Assembly (NCBI RefSeq): GCF_000721495.1
Contig: NZ_JOHY01000071.1
Location: 1 to 41,102, forward strand
Length of the DNA stretch: 41,102 nt
DNA from: Streptomyces sp. NRRL F-5123
GTDB taxonomy: Bacteria; Actinomycetota; Actinomycetes; Streptomycetales; Streptomycetaceae
Reading direction: 5' to 3'
Made by a program: the position numbers and the translations under genes. The first letter of the stretch is position 1, and each line of letters opens with the position of its first letter. Shown here one piece after another: positions 8,689 through 16,707 of the stretch. A model generated the notes under the pieces. It saw only the letters and a list, made by a program, of their open reading frames with translations, had not been told where the DNA came from and searched no databases.

Positions 8689-9219
8689 TCAGGCGTCCTT
8701 GGCCTCGTCCGACTCCTCGGACGGCTTGGCGTCCTCGGTGTCCTCGACGGTGTCGTTCTTGACCTCGGCGAGGGCGGCGTCGCCGGCCGCGTCCTTGGCC
8801 TTGTCCTTCGCGGAACGCTTGGTCGCGGCCTCGGCCTCGCCCACGGCGGACTGCTGGACGGTCAGGGCCTCGACCAGCTCGATGACCGCCATCGGGGCGT
8901 TGTCGCCGCGACGGGGGCCGACCTTGGTGATGCGGGTGTAACCACCCGGGCGGTTCTCGTACCGCGGGCCGATCTCGGTGAAGAGCGTGTGCACGATGCT
9001 CTTGTCCGTGATGACCTGCAGGACCTGGCGACGGTTGTGGATGTCGCCCTTCTTCGCCTTGGTGATCAGACGCTCCGCGACCGGGCGCAGCCGGCGCGCC
9101 TTGGCCTCGGTGGTGGTGATGCGGCCGTGCTCGAAGAGCGACTTCGCGAGGTTCGCGAGGAGCAGCTTCTCGTGCGCGGCGCTGCCGCCCAGACGGGCAC
9201 CCTTGGCGGGCTGAGGCAT
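8689..9219 (-). CDS. rplQ: 50S ribosomal protein L17
   Basis: Large-subunit protein near the tunnel exit. The 176-residue product has a conserved core (about 1–120, with the segments [20 protein letters not shown] and [20 protein letters not shown]). A charged tail of about 55 residues, first Lys/Ala- and then Asp/Glu-rich, is absent from E. coli L17 (127 residues). An AAGGAG lies 8 nt before the ATG. It is the last gene of the alpha group, 307 nt downstream of rpoA, an unusually large spacing filled with hairpins and repeats. Confidence 0.96.
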   Translation of the reverse strand: MPQPAKGARLGGSAAHEKLLLANLAKSLFEHGRITTTEAKARRLRPVAERLITKAKKGDIHNRRQVLQVITDKSIVHTLFTEIGPRYENRPGGYTRITKVGPRRGDNAPMAVIELVEALTVQQSAVGEAEAATKRSAKDKAKDAAGDAALAEVKNDTVEDTEDAKPSEESDEAKDA

Positions 9220-9526
9220 GGGTCTTTCTCCTTCTTCGCTGCACCGGCCGTATCAGGTACCGATGTCAGTGCGAACCGGCTGGCCGCCGGCTCGTGTGTC
9301 CCGGGGCCGAGCCCCGGAGTCCCCAGGGCTGCCGCCCTGGGAGGCTTCCATTCTGCCCCGAGGGGCAACTACACAAGGGGCGCGCAGGCACCTCCCACGC
9401 GCCCCCGAAAACGCTCACCCCCCGCGGCAGGGGAACGCCCCGCCGCGGCAGCGGCAGAAACGCTCACCCTGCGCGGCAGGGAGACGTCCGCCCGGAACGG
9501 GGCGCGGAAAACGCACCCCGCAGGGG
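9220..9526 (-). repeat. rpoA–rplQ intergenic region with hairpins and repeats
   Basis: No gene is visible in these 307 nt. Three tight hairpins occur: 9276–9290 (5 bp), 9301–9317 (7 bp, loop 3) and 9322–9341 (8 bp, loop 4). Three copies of a gaaaacgctcacccc-like element occur at about 9407, 9457 and 9507. The first two are followed by a gcggcaggg sequence and the third by gcagggg. The motif ggccgtatcaggtacc (9245–9260) is nearly identical to one upstream of rpsM. Confidence 0.6.
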
Positions 9527-10549
9527 CTAGTACTGCTCGGTCTCGACGAAGCCCGCGTCCACGTCGTCGTCCGCGCCGAAGGCGTCGGCGGCGGCGGTGG
9601 GGTCGAATCCGGGCGGGCTGTCCTTGAGGGCCAGGCCCATGCCGGCCAGCTTCGCCTTGACCTCGTCGATCGACTTCGCGCCGAAGTTGCGGATGTCGAG
9701 CAGGTCCGCCTCGGAGCGGGCGACGAGCTCGCCGACCGAGTGGATGCCCTCGCGCTTGAGGCAGTTGTAGGAGCGGACGGTGAGCTCCAGCTCCTCGATC
9801 GGCAGGGCGAGGTCCGCGGCCAGGGCGGCGTCCGTGGGGGACGGGCCCATGTCGATGCCCTCGGCGTCGACGTTCAGCTCGCGGGCCAGGCCGAACAGCT
9901 CGACCAGGGTCTTGCCTGCGGACGCCATGGCGTCGCGCGGGCGCATGGCCTGCTTGGTCTCGACGTCGACGATGAGCTTGTCGAAGTCGGTGCGCTGCTC
10001 GACTCGGGTCGCCTCGACCTTGTAGGTGACCTTGAGCACCGGGCTGTAGATGGAGTCGACCGGGATGCGGCCGATCTCCTGGCCCTGCTGCTTGTTCTGG
10101 ACCGCGGAGACGTAGCCGCGACCGCGCTCGACGGTCAGCTCCATCTCCAGCTTGCCCTTGGCGTTGAGGGTCGCCAGGACGAGGTCCGGGTTGTGCACCT
10201 CGACGCCGGCCGGCGGCGCGATGTCCGCGGCGGTGACGACACCCGGGCCCTGCTTGCGCAGGTACATCACGACCGGCTCGTCGTGCTCCGAGGAGACGAC
10301 GAGCTGCTTGATGTTGAGGATGAGGTCGGTGACGTCCTCCTTGACACCCGGCACGGTGGTGAACTCGTGCAGGACGCCGTCGACCCGGATGGAGGTGACC
10401 GCGGCACCCGGGATCGAGGAGAGGAGCGTACGGCGCAGGGAGTTGCCGAGGGTGTAGCCGAAGCCCGGCTCCAGCGGCTCGATCACGAACCGGGAGCGGA
10501 ATTCGTCGACGACCTCTTCGGTCAACGAGGGCCGCTGAGCGATCAGCAT
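9527..10549 (-). CDS. rpoA: RNA polymerase alpha subunit
   Basis: Alpha dimerises to nucleate RNA polymerase assembly, and its C-terminal domain contacts UP elements and activators. The 340-residue product has the N-terminal domain motif [16 protein letters not shown], a linker, and the C-terminal domain (about 245–315) with [18 protein letters not shown] and [14 protein letters not shown]. An acidic tail ends it. Start ATG with an AGAAGG upstream. It belongs to the alpha group, 154 nt downstream of rpsD. Confidence 0.98.
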   Translation of the reverse strand: MLIAQRPSLTEEVVDEFRSRFVIEPLEPGFGYTLGNSLRRTLLSSIPGAAVTSIRVDGVLHEFTTVPGVKEDVTDLILNIKQLVVSSEHDEPVVMYLRKQGPGVVTAADIAPPAGVEVHNPDLVLATLNAKGKLEMELTVERGRGYVSAVQNKQQGQEIGRIPVDSIYSPVLKVTYKVEATRVEQRTDFDKLIVDVETKQAMRPRDAMASAGKTLVELFGLARELNVDAEGIDMGPSPTDAALAADLALPIEELELTVRSYNCLKREGIHSVGELVARSEADLLDIRNFGAKSIDEVKAKLAGMGLALKDSPPGFDPTAAADAFGADDDVDAGFVETEQY

Positions 10550-10665
10550 GGTGTGAGGTCCTTCTGTCGTGGGCGCCCGCTATTTGACGCCCCCTGTACT
10601 ACGAGGGTACGGGCGGCGCGGCGAAACCGTCGGGTGACGGCGGCCGCACCGCCCGTGACCACGAG

Positions 10666-10702
10666 CTTTCCCGAAGAAAGTACAACGCTGTGACGTACAG
10701 CG
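10666..10702 (-). other. Two small hairpins after rpsD
   Basis: CGCTGT-N5-ACAGCG (10686–10702) starts one base after the rpsD stop on the minus strand, followed by CTTTC-N5-GAAAG (10666–10680). They may stabilise or process the rpsD–rpoA junction; both are too weak to call terminators. Confidence 0.35.
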
Positions 10703-10703
10703 A

Positions 10704-11330
10704 TTACTTCGAGTAGAGCTCGACGATCAGCTGCTCCTGCACCTGGGTGTCGATCACCTGGCGCTCGGGCAGGCTGTGCACGAGGATCCGCAGCTTGCCC
10801 GCGTTGGCCTGGAGCCACGCCGGCACGGTCTTGTCGCCGGCCTCGCCCTGCGCCACCTGGAAGGGGGTCAGGGTGCGGGACGACTCGCGGACCTCGACGA
10901 TGTCGTTCACGGCCACGCGCGCCGACGGGATGTCGTTCTTGCGGCCGTTGACGGTGATGTGTCCGTGACGGACCAGCTGACGGGCGTGGTCGCGGGACTT
11001 GGCGAAGCCGGCCCGGTAGACCACGTTGTCGAGGCGGGTCTCAAGGATGCGCAGAAGGTTCTCACCGGTCTTGCCGGACTTCTGGTTCGCTTCCTTGTAG
11101 TAGTTCACGAACTGCTTCTCGAGGACACCGTAGATACGCGCGCACTTCTGCTTCTCACGCAGCTGAAGCAGGTACTCGCTGTCCTTGGTGCGCCCGCGTC
11201 CGTGCTCACCCGGGGGGTAAGGACGGATCTCGATCGGGCACTTCGCGCTCTCGCACTTAGCTCCCTTGAGGAAGAGCTTCTGCTTTTCCCGACGGCATCG
11301 CTTGCAGTCGGCCCCGGTGTAACGCGCCAT
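10704..11330 (-). CDS. rpsD: 30S ribosomal protein S4, zinc-binding form
   Basis: S4 nucleates 16S rRNA 5'-domain assembly. The 208-residue product carries Cys9, Cys12, Cys26 and Cys31, spaced for one zinc ion, then RPYPPGEHGRGR and the S4 RNA-binding domain (about 93–155, ETRLDNVVYRAGFAKSRDHA). Streptomycetes can also carry a zinc-free S4 paralogue elsewhere; this is the C+ form. AGGAG lies 8–9 nt upstream of the ATG. It is located between rpsK and rpoA in the alpha group. Confidence 0.97.
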   Translation of the reverse strand: MARYTGADCKRCRREKQKLFLKGAKCESAKCPIEIRPYPPGEHGRGRTKDSEYLLQLREKQKCARIYGVLEKQFVNYYKEANQKSGKTGENLLRILETRLDNVVYRAGFAKSRDHARQLVRHGHITVNGRKNDIPSARVAVNDIVEVRESSRTLTPFQVAQGEAGDKTVPAWLQANAGKLRILVHSLPERQVIDTQVQEQLIVELYSK

Positions 11331-11356
11331 TGTCTCGTTTCTCCTGTGTCAGCTGG

Positions 11357-11761
11357 TCAGACGCGGCGGCGCTTCGGCGGGCGGCAGCCGTTGTGCGGGG
11401 TCGGGGTGACGTCCTGGATCGACCCGACCTCGAGGCCGGTGGCCTGGAGGGAGCGGATCGCGGTCTCGCGGCCGGAGCCGGGACCCTTCACGAAGACGTC
11501 GACCTTGCGCATGCCGTGCTCCTGCGCCCGGCGGGCTGCCGACTCGGCGGCCATCTGCGCGGCGAAGGGGGTGGACTTGCGCGAGCCCTTGAAGCCGACG
11601 TGGCCGGCGGAGGCCCAGGAGATCACGTTGCCCGAGGGGTCCGTGATCGAGACGATCGTGTTGTTGAACGTGCTCTTGATGTGCGCGTGACCGTGAGCGA
11701 CGTTCTTCTTTTCCTTGCGGCGCACCTTCTTGGCTGCACCCTGACGGCCCTTAGGAGGCAT
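11357..11761 (-). CDS. rpsK: 30S ribosomal protein S11
   Basis: S11 forms part of the 30S platform near the mRNA exit. The 134-residue product is of normal length. It has the conserved [15 protein letters not shown] segment near residue 27, and [20 protein letters not shown]. The C-terminus is basic ([15 protein letters not shown]). The gene lies 68 nt downstream of rpsM and 26 nt upstream of rpsD in the alpha group. Confidence 0.98.
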   Translation of the reverse strand: MPPKGRQGAAKKVRRKEKKNVAHGHAHIKSTFNNTIVSITDPSGNVISWASAGHVGFKGSRKSTPFAAQMAAESAARRAQEHGMRKVDVFVKGPGSGRETAIRSLQATGLEVGSIQDVTPTPHNGCRPPKRRRV

Positions 11762-11829
11762 GTGTCATCTTCCCGGTGAGGTGGTCGGTCCTACGAAGCG
11801 AAGACCGCGGATGGGGTCCTGCTTGCGGA

Positions 11830-12210
11830 CTACTTCTTGCCCGGCTTCTTCTTGCCGGCAATCGCGCGACGCGGGCCCTTGCGGGTGCGGGCGTTGGTGT
11901 GAGTGCGCTGGCCGTGGACCGGAAGGCCACGGCGGTGGCGCAGACCCTGGTAGCAGCCGATCTCGACCTTGCGGCGGATGTCGGCCTGGATGGAACGACG
12001 GAGGTCACCCTCGGTCGTGTAGTTGTCGTCCACGTACTTGGCGATCTTGACGAGGTCTTCCTCGGCGAGGTCGCGCACGCGGACGTCGGGGCTCACACCG
12101 GTGTTCTTCAGGATCTCCTGGGCGCGGGAGCGCCCGACGCCGAAGACGTAGGTGAGGGCGATCTCCACGCGCTTCTCGCGCGGGAGGTCAACGCCTGAAA
12201 GGCGTGCCAT
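11830..12210 (-). CDS. rpsM: 30S ribosomal protein S13
   Basis: S13 sits in the 30S head and contacts the P-site tRNA and the 50S subunit. The 126-residue product starts [20 protein letters not shown]. It has the conserved [14 protein letters not shown] and [20 protein letters not shown] segments and a Lys-rich C-terminal tail. It is the first gene of the alpha group, 186 nt downstream of rpmJ. That interval contains a GC hairpin (12277–12292) and a motif shared with the rplQ upstream region. Confidence 0.98.
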   Translation of the reverse strand: MARLSGVDLPREKRVEIALTYVFGVGRSRAQEILKNTGVSPDVRVRDLAEEDLVKIAKYVDDNYTTEGDLRRSIQADIRRKVEIGCYQGLRHRRGLPVHGQRTHTNARTRKGPRRAIAGKKKPGKK

Positions 12211-12396
12211 GTGTCTGGCTCCTGGTGATTCGGAGGTCTTCCGCAGTGCCTGTTCCCGGCGGCCGTGTCAGGTACCGGCCGGGTCCCCGGCCTCCGCCGG
12301 GGGTGTCGTCGCCCTTGGAGCAGGGGACGGGCACTGCGTATGTACGGATGTGCGTCGCGCGAAGTTCTGCGGGGTGCAGAAGGTGGAGGTCGTGCG
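12211..12396 (-). other. rpmJ–rpsM intergenic region
   Basis: 186 nt without a gene. It holds a compact hairpin GGCCGGG-TC-CCCGGCC (12277–12292) and the motif ggccgtgtcaggtacc (12261–12276), whose near-identical partner lies upstream of rplQ. It could hold a promoter or processing site for the alpha group; none is obvious. Confidence 0.4.
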
Positions 12397-12510
12397 TCAG
12401 CCCTGGCGCTGCTTGTGGCGCAGGTTGTCGCAGATGACCATGACCCGGCCGTGGCGGCGGATCACCTTGCACTTGTCGCAGATCTTCTTGACGCTCGGCT
12501 TGACCTTCAT
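12397..12510 (-). CDS. rpmJ: 50S ribosomal protein L36, zinc-binding form
   Basis: The smallest large-subunit protein, 37 residues. It reads [20 protein letters not shown] and then ends KQRQG. Cys11, Cys14, Cys27 and His32 form the zinc ribbon, so this is the C+ version. The gene starts 27 nt downstream of infA and ends 186 nt before rpsM, the usual infA-rpmJ-rpsM order. Length and all ligands are intact, so confidence is high despite the small size. Confidence 0.96.
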   Translation of the reverse strand: MKVKPSVKKICDKCKVIRRHGRVMVICDNLRHKQRQG

Positions 12511-12537
12511 GGGATCAGGTTCTCCGGGTCGTGAGAT

Positions 12538-12759
12538 CTACTTGTAGCGGTAGACGATCCGTCCGCGCGTCAGGTCGTAGGGAGACAGCTCCACGACGAC
12601 CCGGTCATCCGGGAGGATACGGATGTAGTGCATCCGCATCTTGCCGCTGATGTGCGCGAGGACCTTGTGACCGTTCTGCAGCTCCACCTTGAACATCGCG
12701 TTCGGCAGAGACTCGATCACGGTGCCCTCGATTTCGATGGCGCCTTGCTTTTTGGCCAT
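12538..12759 (-). CDS. infA: Translation initiation factor IF-1
   Basis: IF-1 binds the 30S A site during initiation. The 73-residue product is one S1-like OB fold. It starts [20 protein letters not shown], with the conserved [19 protein letters not shown] segment and the C-terminal [10 protein letters not shown] chose the ATG at 12759 because it gives the normal family length; an in-frame start at 12813 adds 18 unrelated residues. The gene has its own -10 candidate (TAGACT, 12831–12836) centred in a dyad, so it may be transcribed separately from map. Confidence 0.97.
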   Translation of the reverse strand: MAKKQGAIEIEGTVIESLPNAMFKVELQNGHKVLAHISGKMRMHYIRILPDDRVVVELSPYDLTRGRIVYRYK

Positions 12760-12824
12760 GTCCTGCTTTCGGGATCGGCTACCTTGGTCGACTGCGGGCA
12801 TGACGGAAGACATGCGAGAGCCGA

Positions 12825-12843
12825 CGTGTCAGTCTACGACACG
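12825..12843 (-). promoter_or_regulatory. infA promoter -10 box inside an inverted repeat
   Basis: On the minus strand TAGACT (12831–12836) matches the vegetative -10 consensus. It lies between the arms CGTGTC (12825–12830) and GACACG (12838–12843), separated by 7 nt. The predicted leader is about 65 nt. A repressor bound to the dyad would cover the -10; no regulator is known to me. The -35 is not clear. Confidence 0.45.
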
Positions 12844-12890
12844 GTTCGAAGAAAGACGAATCCACTGTGTATGCCCGGACACGGTGATCA

Positions 12891-13727
12891 TTACGCCACC
12901 GGATCGGGAGCGGTCGTGATGCCGTACTCGGCGAGCTTGGCACGGCCGCAGTCCGGCGCGGTCAGCACGAGCGGGCCCTCCTCGGTGAGGGCGACGGTGT
13001 GCTCCCAGTGCGAGGACCACGACCCGTCGTCGGACTTCACCGTCCACTCGTCCTCCAGCACATGGGTGCGCGGTGTGCCCAGCGTCACCATGGGCTCGAT
13101 CGCCAGGCACAGCCCGGGGACGAGCTTGATGCCGCGGCCGCGCTTCTTCGTCACGTAGTTCAGCACGTGCGGCTCCATGTGCATCGCGGTGCCGATGCCG
13201 TGGCCGCCGTACTCCTCGACGATGCCGTACTTGCCGGACGCCGGGCGCGGCTGGCGGCGGATGTAGCCCTCGACGGCCTTGGAGATGTCCTCTAGCCTGT
13301 TGCCCTTGCGGAAGGCCGCGATGCCGGCCCACATCGACTCCTCCGTCACCCGGCTCAGCTCGATCAGCTCGGGGGCGTGACCGGTGCCGACGAAGGTGGT
13401 GAAGGCGGCGTCGCCGTGCCAGCCGTCGACGATCGCGCCGGCGTCGATGGCGATGATGTCGCCGTCCTTGAGCACGGTCTCGCGGTCCGGGATGCCGTGG
13501 ACGACGACGTCGTTGACCGAGGTGCAGATGTTGCCGGGGAAGCCGCCGTAGCCGAGGAAGTTCGGCTTGGCGCCGTGGTCGGCGATGACCTTGGCGGCGA
13601 CCTCGTCGAGGTCCTTGGTGGTCGCGCCGGGCACGGCCGCGGCGCGGGTCGCCTCGTGGATCGCGGCCACGACCAGTCCGGCCCGCCGCATCGTGGCGAT
13701 CTGCTCGGGGGTCTTGATCTCCACCAT
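12891..13727 (-). CDS. map: Type I methionine aminopeptidase
   Basis: Removes the N-terminal methionine from nascent proteins after deformylation. The 278-residue product has the pita-bread fold residues His77 and the metal ligands Asp95, Asp106, His176, Glu211 and Glu242, in DAGAIVDGWHGDAAF, GGHGIGTAMHMEPHV, AIEPMV and HWEHTVAL. The ATG at 13727 is preceded by GAGGAAGG; the longer reading frame upstream runs into adk in another frame and is not conserved. It follows adk as in other Gram-positives, but a 16-bp hairpin separates the two. Confidence 0.97.
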   Translation of the reverse strand: MVEIKTPEQIATMRRAGLVVAAIHEATRAAAVPGATTKDLDEVAAKVIADHGAKPNFLGYGGFPGNICTSVNDVVVHGIPDRETVLKDGDIIAIDAGAIVDGWHGDAAFTTFVGTGHAPELIELSRVTEESMWAGIAAFRKGNRLEDISKAVEGYIRRQPRPASGKYGIVEEYGGHGIGTAMHMEPHVLNYVTKKRGRGIKLVPGLCLAIEPMVTLGTPRTHVLEDEWTVKSDDGSWSSHWEHTVALTEEGPLVLTAPDCGRAKLAEYGITTAPDPVA

Positions 13728-13802
13728 GCGGCTGACGCCTTCCTCGGGTCGTGGGGGGGTTGCGGGAGGTGCGGGGGTACGGAAAAAGGGCTCGTTCAAC
13801 GA

Positions 13803-13838
13803 TACGGCCGTGGTGCCCGGTCGGGCACCACGGCCGTA
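13803..13838 (-). terminator. Perfect 16-bp hairpin between adk and map
   Basis: Arms 13803–13818 and 13823–13838 are exactly complementary with a 4-nt loop, 24 nt beyond the adk stop. On the minus strand a run of five Ts follows about 15 nt later. It looks like a factor-independent terminator at the end of the secY-adk unit. Confidence 0.8.
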
Positions 13839-13861
13839 CGTCTCGCTGCTGCCGGTCGCGC

Positions 13862-14530
13862 CTAGGCGGCGCCGTCCGCCCGTCGGTCCTGGAGGGCGGT
13901 CATCGCACGGGCGGTGACCTCCTCGACGGAACCGAGCGCGGAGATCGTGACCACCAGGTTCTGCCGCTTGTAGTAGTCGATGATCGGCTCGGTCTCGCGG
14001 TGGTAGACGTCGAGGCGGTTGCGCACCTTGTCCTCGGCGTCGTCGCTGCGCTGGTACAGCTCGCCGCCGCACGCGTCGCACACGCCCTCGGCCGCGGGCT
14101 TCTTGTACTCGACGTGGAAGACGTGGGCGCTGTTGTTGCGGCACACCCGGCGGCCGGCGATGCGCTTGACCACCTCGTCCTCGGGGACCTCCAGGTCCAG
14201 CACGCCGTCCAGCGTGAGGCCGTGGGCACCGAGGTAGGCGTCGAGCGCCTGGGCCTGGTGCTCGTTGCGCGGGAAGCCGTCGAGCAGGAAGCCCTCGGCG
14301 GCGTCGGGTGCGTTCAGGCGGTCCTCGGCCATGCCGATGGTGACCTCGTCGGGGACCAGGTCGCCCGCGTCCATGTAGGCCTTCGCCTGCTTGCCGAGGT
14401 CGGTGCCCTGGCTGATGTTGGCGCGGAAGAGGTCGCCCGTGGAGATGTGCGGGATCGACAAACTCTTGGTGAGGACCTCAGCCTGTGTCCCCTTGCCCGC
14501 GCCGGGCGGCCCGACCAGGACGATACGCAT
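13862..14530 (-). CDS. adk: Adenylate kinase
   Basis: Interconverts ATP + AMP and 2 ADP, setting the adenylate charge. The 222-residue long-form enzyme has P-loop GPPGAGKGT (7–15), the AMP-binding STGDLFR, and LLDGFPRN (82–89). A LID domain is present with Cys130, Cys151 and Cys154. The canonical zinc LID is Cys4; here the second position is Asn133 (CRNN instead of CxxC), so zinc binding is uncertain. The ATG shares one base with the secY stop (TGATG), implying coupling. Confidence 0.97.
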   Translation of the reverse strand: MRIVLVGPPGAGKGTQAEVLTKSLSIPHISTGDLFRANISQGTDLGKQAKAYMDAGDLVPDEVTIGMAEDRLNAPDAAEGFLLDGFPRNEHQAQALDAYLGAHGLTLDGVLDLEVPEDEVVKRIAGRRVCRNNSAHVFHVEYKKPAAEGVCDACGGELYQRSDDAEDKVRNRLDVYHRETEPIIDYYKRQNLVVTISALGSVEEVTARAMTALQDRRADGAA

Positions 14531-15846
14531 CAGCGGAGGAACCCTTCGTAGTTACGCTGCTGGAGCTGGCTCTCGATCTGCTTCACGGTTTCCAGACCCA
14601 CACCCACGATGATGAGGATGCTGGTGCCGCCGAGCGGGAAGTTGCCGTTGCTCCCGTTGAAGATCGCGATGGCGACCGTCGGCACGAGTGCGATGAGACC
14701 CAGGTACAGCGAGCCCGGCCACGTGATGCGGTTCAGCACGTAGCTCAGGTATTCGGCGGTGGGGCGACCTGCCCGGATGCCCGGAATGAACCCACCATAC
14801 TTCTTCATGTTGTCGGCGACTTCCTCGGGGTTGAAGGAGATCGCGACGTAGAAGAAGGCGAAGAACACGATCAGCAGGAAGTAGGCCGCCATGTAGATCG
14901 GGTGGTCGCCCTTGGTGAAGTTCCGGCTGATCCACTGCGCCCAGCCGGCCGTCGAACCGGAGAACTGCACGATCAGCGCCGGGATGTACAGCAGCGACGA
15001 GGCGAAGATGACCGGGATGACACCGGCCTGGTTGACCTTGAGCGGGATGTACGTGGACGTGCCGCCGTAGGACCGCCGGCCGATCATGCGCTTGGCGTAC
15101 TGCACCGGGATCCGGCGTTGGGCCTGTTCGACGAAGACCACGAGGCCGACGATCGCCAGGCCGACCGCGATGACGGCGAAGAACTCGACCCAGCCGCCGG
15201 CGATGGTGCCGGACACCTTGATCGCCCACAGGTTGCCGGGGAAGCCGGCCGCGATGGAGACGAACATCAGGATCGACATGCCGTTGCCGATGCCGCGGTC
15301 GGTCACCAGCTCGCCCAGCCACATGATCATCACGGTGCCCGCGGTCATCGTCGTGACCATGGTGATGGTGGTGAAGATCGACTGGTTGGGCACGATGCCG
15401 CTGGCCTCGTTGCAGCCGGAGAACAGGCTGCCGGAGCGGGCGGTGGCCACCAGGCCGGTGCCCTGCAGCACCGCGAGGGCGACGGTCAGGTACCGCGTGT
15501 ACTGCGTGATCTTCGTGGTACCGGCCTGGCCCTCCTTCTTCAGGGCCTCCAGGCGCGGGATGACCACGGTCAGCAGCTGCAGGATGATGCTCGCGGTGAT
15601 GTACGGCATGATGCCGAGCGCGAAGATCGTCAGCTGGAGCAGCGCGCCACCGCTGAACATGTTCACCAGACCGAAGAGGCTGTTGTTGCCCTTCGTCTCG
15701 CTCACACACTTGTTGACGATCGTGTAGTCGACGCCTGGGACCGGGACGTGCGCCCCGAGGCGGTAGACCACCACGATGCCCAACGTGAACAGCAGCTTCT
15801 TGCGCAGGTCGGGCGTCCTGAACGCCCGTGCGAACGCGGTGAGCAC
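14530..15846 (-). CDS. secY: Protein translocase subunit SecY
   Basis: Forms the protein-conducting channel of the Sec translocon in the cytoplasmic membrane. The 438-residue product begins VLTAFARAFRTPDLRKKLLF and has ten hydrophobic segments. Conserved loops include SGGALLQLTIFALGIMPYIT and KYGGFIPGIRAGRPTAEYLS, with the basic cytoplasmic loop AQRRIPVQYAKRM. The GTG at 15846 is preceded by GGAGG; a longer frame upstream (to 15930) is not conserved. A strong hairpin separates it from rplO, so it may have its own promoter within 15847–16011. Confidence 0.97.
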   Translation of the reverse strand: MLTAFARAFRTPDLRKKLLFTLGIVVVYRLGAHVPVPGVDYTIVNKCVSETKGNNSLFGLVNMFSGGALLQLTIFALGIMPYITASIILQLLTVVIPRLEALKKEGQAGTTKITQYTRYLTVALAVLQGTGLVATARSGSLFSGCNEASGIVPNQSIFTTITMVTTMTAGTVMIMWLGELVTDRGIGNGMSILMFVSIAAGFPGNLWAIKVSGTIAGGWVEFFAVIAVGLAIVGLVVFVEQAQRRIPVQYAKRMIGRRSYGGTSTYIPLKVNQAGVIPVIFASSLLYIPALIVQFSGSTAGWAQWISRNFTKGDHPIYMAAYFLLIVFFAFFYVAISFNPEEVADNMKKYGGFIPGIRAGRPTAEYLSYVLNRITWPGSLYLGLIALVPTVAIAIFNGSNGNFPLGGTSILIIVGVGLETVKQIESQLQQRNYEGFLR

Positions 15847-16011
15847 GGTGCCTCCTGCACCCCCCGCGACAGCGCGGGCGGACGGTTTTGAGGTATCTGA
15901 CGACACTGACGGGGTCTGGCGGTAGCACAAAGATGACAGCAGCGTCGGTCAGCCTACCGGCGACGTAGCCCCGCAAGGAATGACCAACCGGGGAAGGAAA
16001 TCACAGGAACG
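15847..16011 (-). other. Presumed secY promoter/leader region
   Basis: No gene is visible between the rplO-end hairpin and secY. A TAGGCT hexamer of -10 type is present on the minus strand near 15950, without a well-spaced TTGAC-like -35. A separate secY promoter is inferred from the hairpin rather than seen. Confidence 0.35.
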
Positions 16012-16056
16012 CACGACCGGGGACGCTCTGGTCTGTTCAGAGCGTCCCCGGTCGTG
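16012..16056 (-). terminator. Perfect 18-bp hairpin between rplO and secY
   Basis: Arms 16012–16029 and 16039–16056 are exactly complementary with a 9-nt loop. It starts 13 nt after the rplO stop and is among the strongest hairpins in the window. It should terminate or protect the 3' end of the spc-group mRNA. Confidence 0.85.
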
Positions 16057-16069
16057 GTGGGCATCGGGC

Positions 16070-16522
16070 TCAGACGAGCTCGGTGACCGTGCCGCCGGCA
16101 GCGGCGATCTTCTCCTTGGCGGAGCCGGAGACCGCGTCAACGGTCACCTGCAGCGCCACGGAGACCTCGCCGGTGCCGAGCACCTTGACGAGCTGGTTCT
16201 TGCGCACCGCACCCTTGGCGACCAGGCCGGCCACCGTCACCTCGCCACCCTCCGGGTAGAGGGCAGCGAGCTTGTCCAGGTTGACGACCTGGTACTCGGT
16301 ACGGAACGGGTTCTTGAAGCCCTTGAGCTTCGGGAGGCGCATGTGGAGGGGCATCTGCCCGCCCTCGAAGCGCTCCGGAACCTGGTAGCGGGCCTTGGTG
16401 CCCTTGGTGCCACGACCGGCCGTCTTGCCCTTGGACGCCTCGCCGCGACCCACACGGGTCTTGGCGGTCTTGGCGCCCGGGGCCGGACGGAGGTTGTGGA
16501 TCTTGATCGGGTTGTCACCCAT
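16070..16522 (-). CDS. rplO: 50S ribosomal protein L15
   Basis: L15 is a late-assembly large-subunit protein. The 150-residue product has the Gly/Lys-rich N-terminal extension ([20 protein letters not shown]) that penetrates the rRNA. It also has the [20 protein letters not shown] segment and a globular C-terminal domain. It lies 2 nt after the rpmD stop and is the last gene before the 18-bp hairpin, so it ends the spc group here. Confidence 0.97.
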   Translation of the reverse strand: MGDNPIKIHNLRPAPGAKTAKTRVGRGEASKGKTAGRGTKGTKARYQVPERFEGGQMPLHMRLPKLKGFKNPFRTEYQVVNLDKLAALYPEGGEVTVAGLVAKGAVRKNQLVKVLGTGEVSVALQVTVDAVSGSAKEKIAAAGGTVTELV

Positions 16523-16524
16523 GA

Positions 16525-16707
16525 TCAGTCGACCTCCTCGACCGTGACGAGGTGGCGGACGGTGTGGACCATGCCGCGGATCTCCGGGCGGTCCTCCTTG
16601 ACCACGACGTCGTGCAGGCGCTTGAGCCCGAGCGAACGCAGGGTGTCACGGTGGTTCTGCTTGCTGCCGATGTAGGACTTGGTCTGCGTGACCTTGAGGC
16701 GCGCCAT
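16525..16707 (-). CDS. rpmD: 50S ribosomal protein L30
   Basis: Small large-subunit protein of 60 residues starting [20 protein letters not shown], with the conserved [20 protein letters not shown] and [19 protein letters not shown] chose the ATG at 16707, which shares one base with the rpsE stop (TGATG), rather than a longer frame to 16896 that lies inside rpsE. It sits between rpsE and rplO as in the spc operon. Confidence 0.97.
   Translation of the reverse strand: MARLKVTQTKSYIGSKQNHRDTLRSLGLKRLHDVVVKEDRPEIRGMVHTVRHLVTVEEVD

Noticed and set aside
13728..14144. Longer N-terminus for methionine aminopeptidase
   Set aside because: The extension lies within adk in another frame and across a 16-bp hairpin, and the ATG at 13727 gives normal length.
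15847..15930. Longer N-terminus for SecY
   Set aside because: The family starts at the GTG at 15846 with GGAGG; the upstream codons are not hydrophobic and not conserved.
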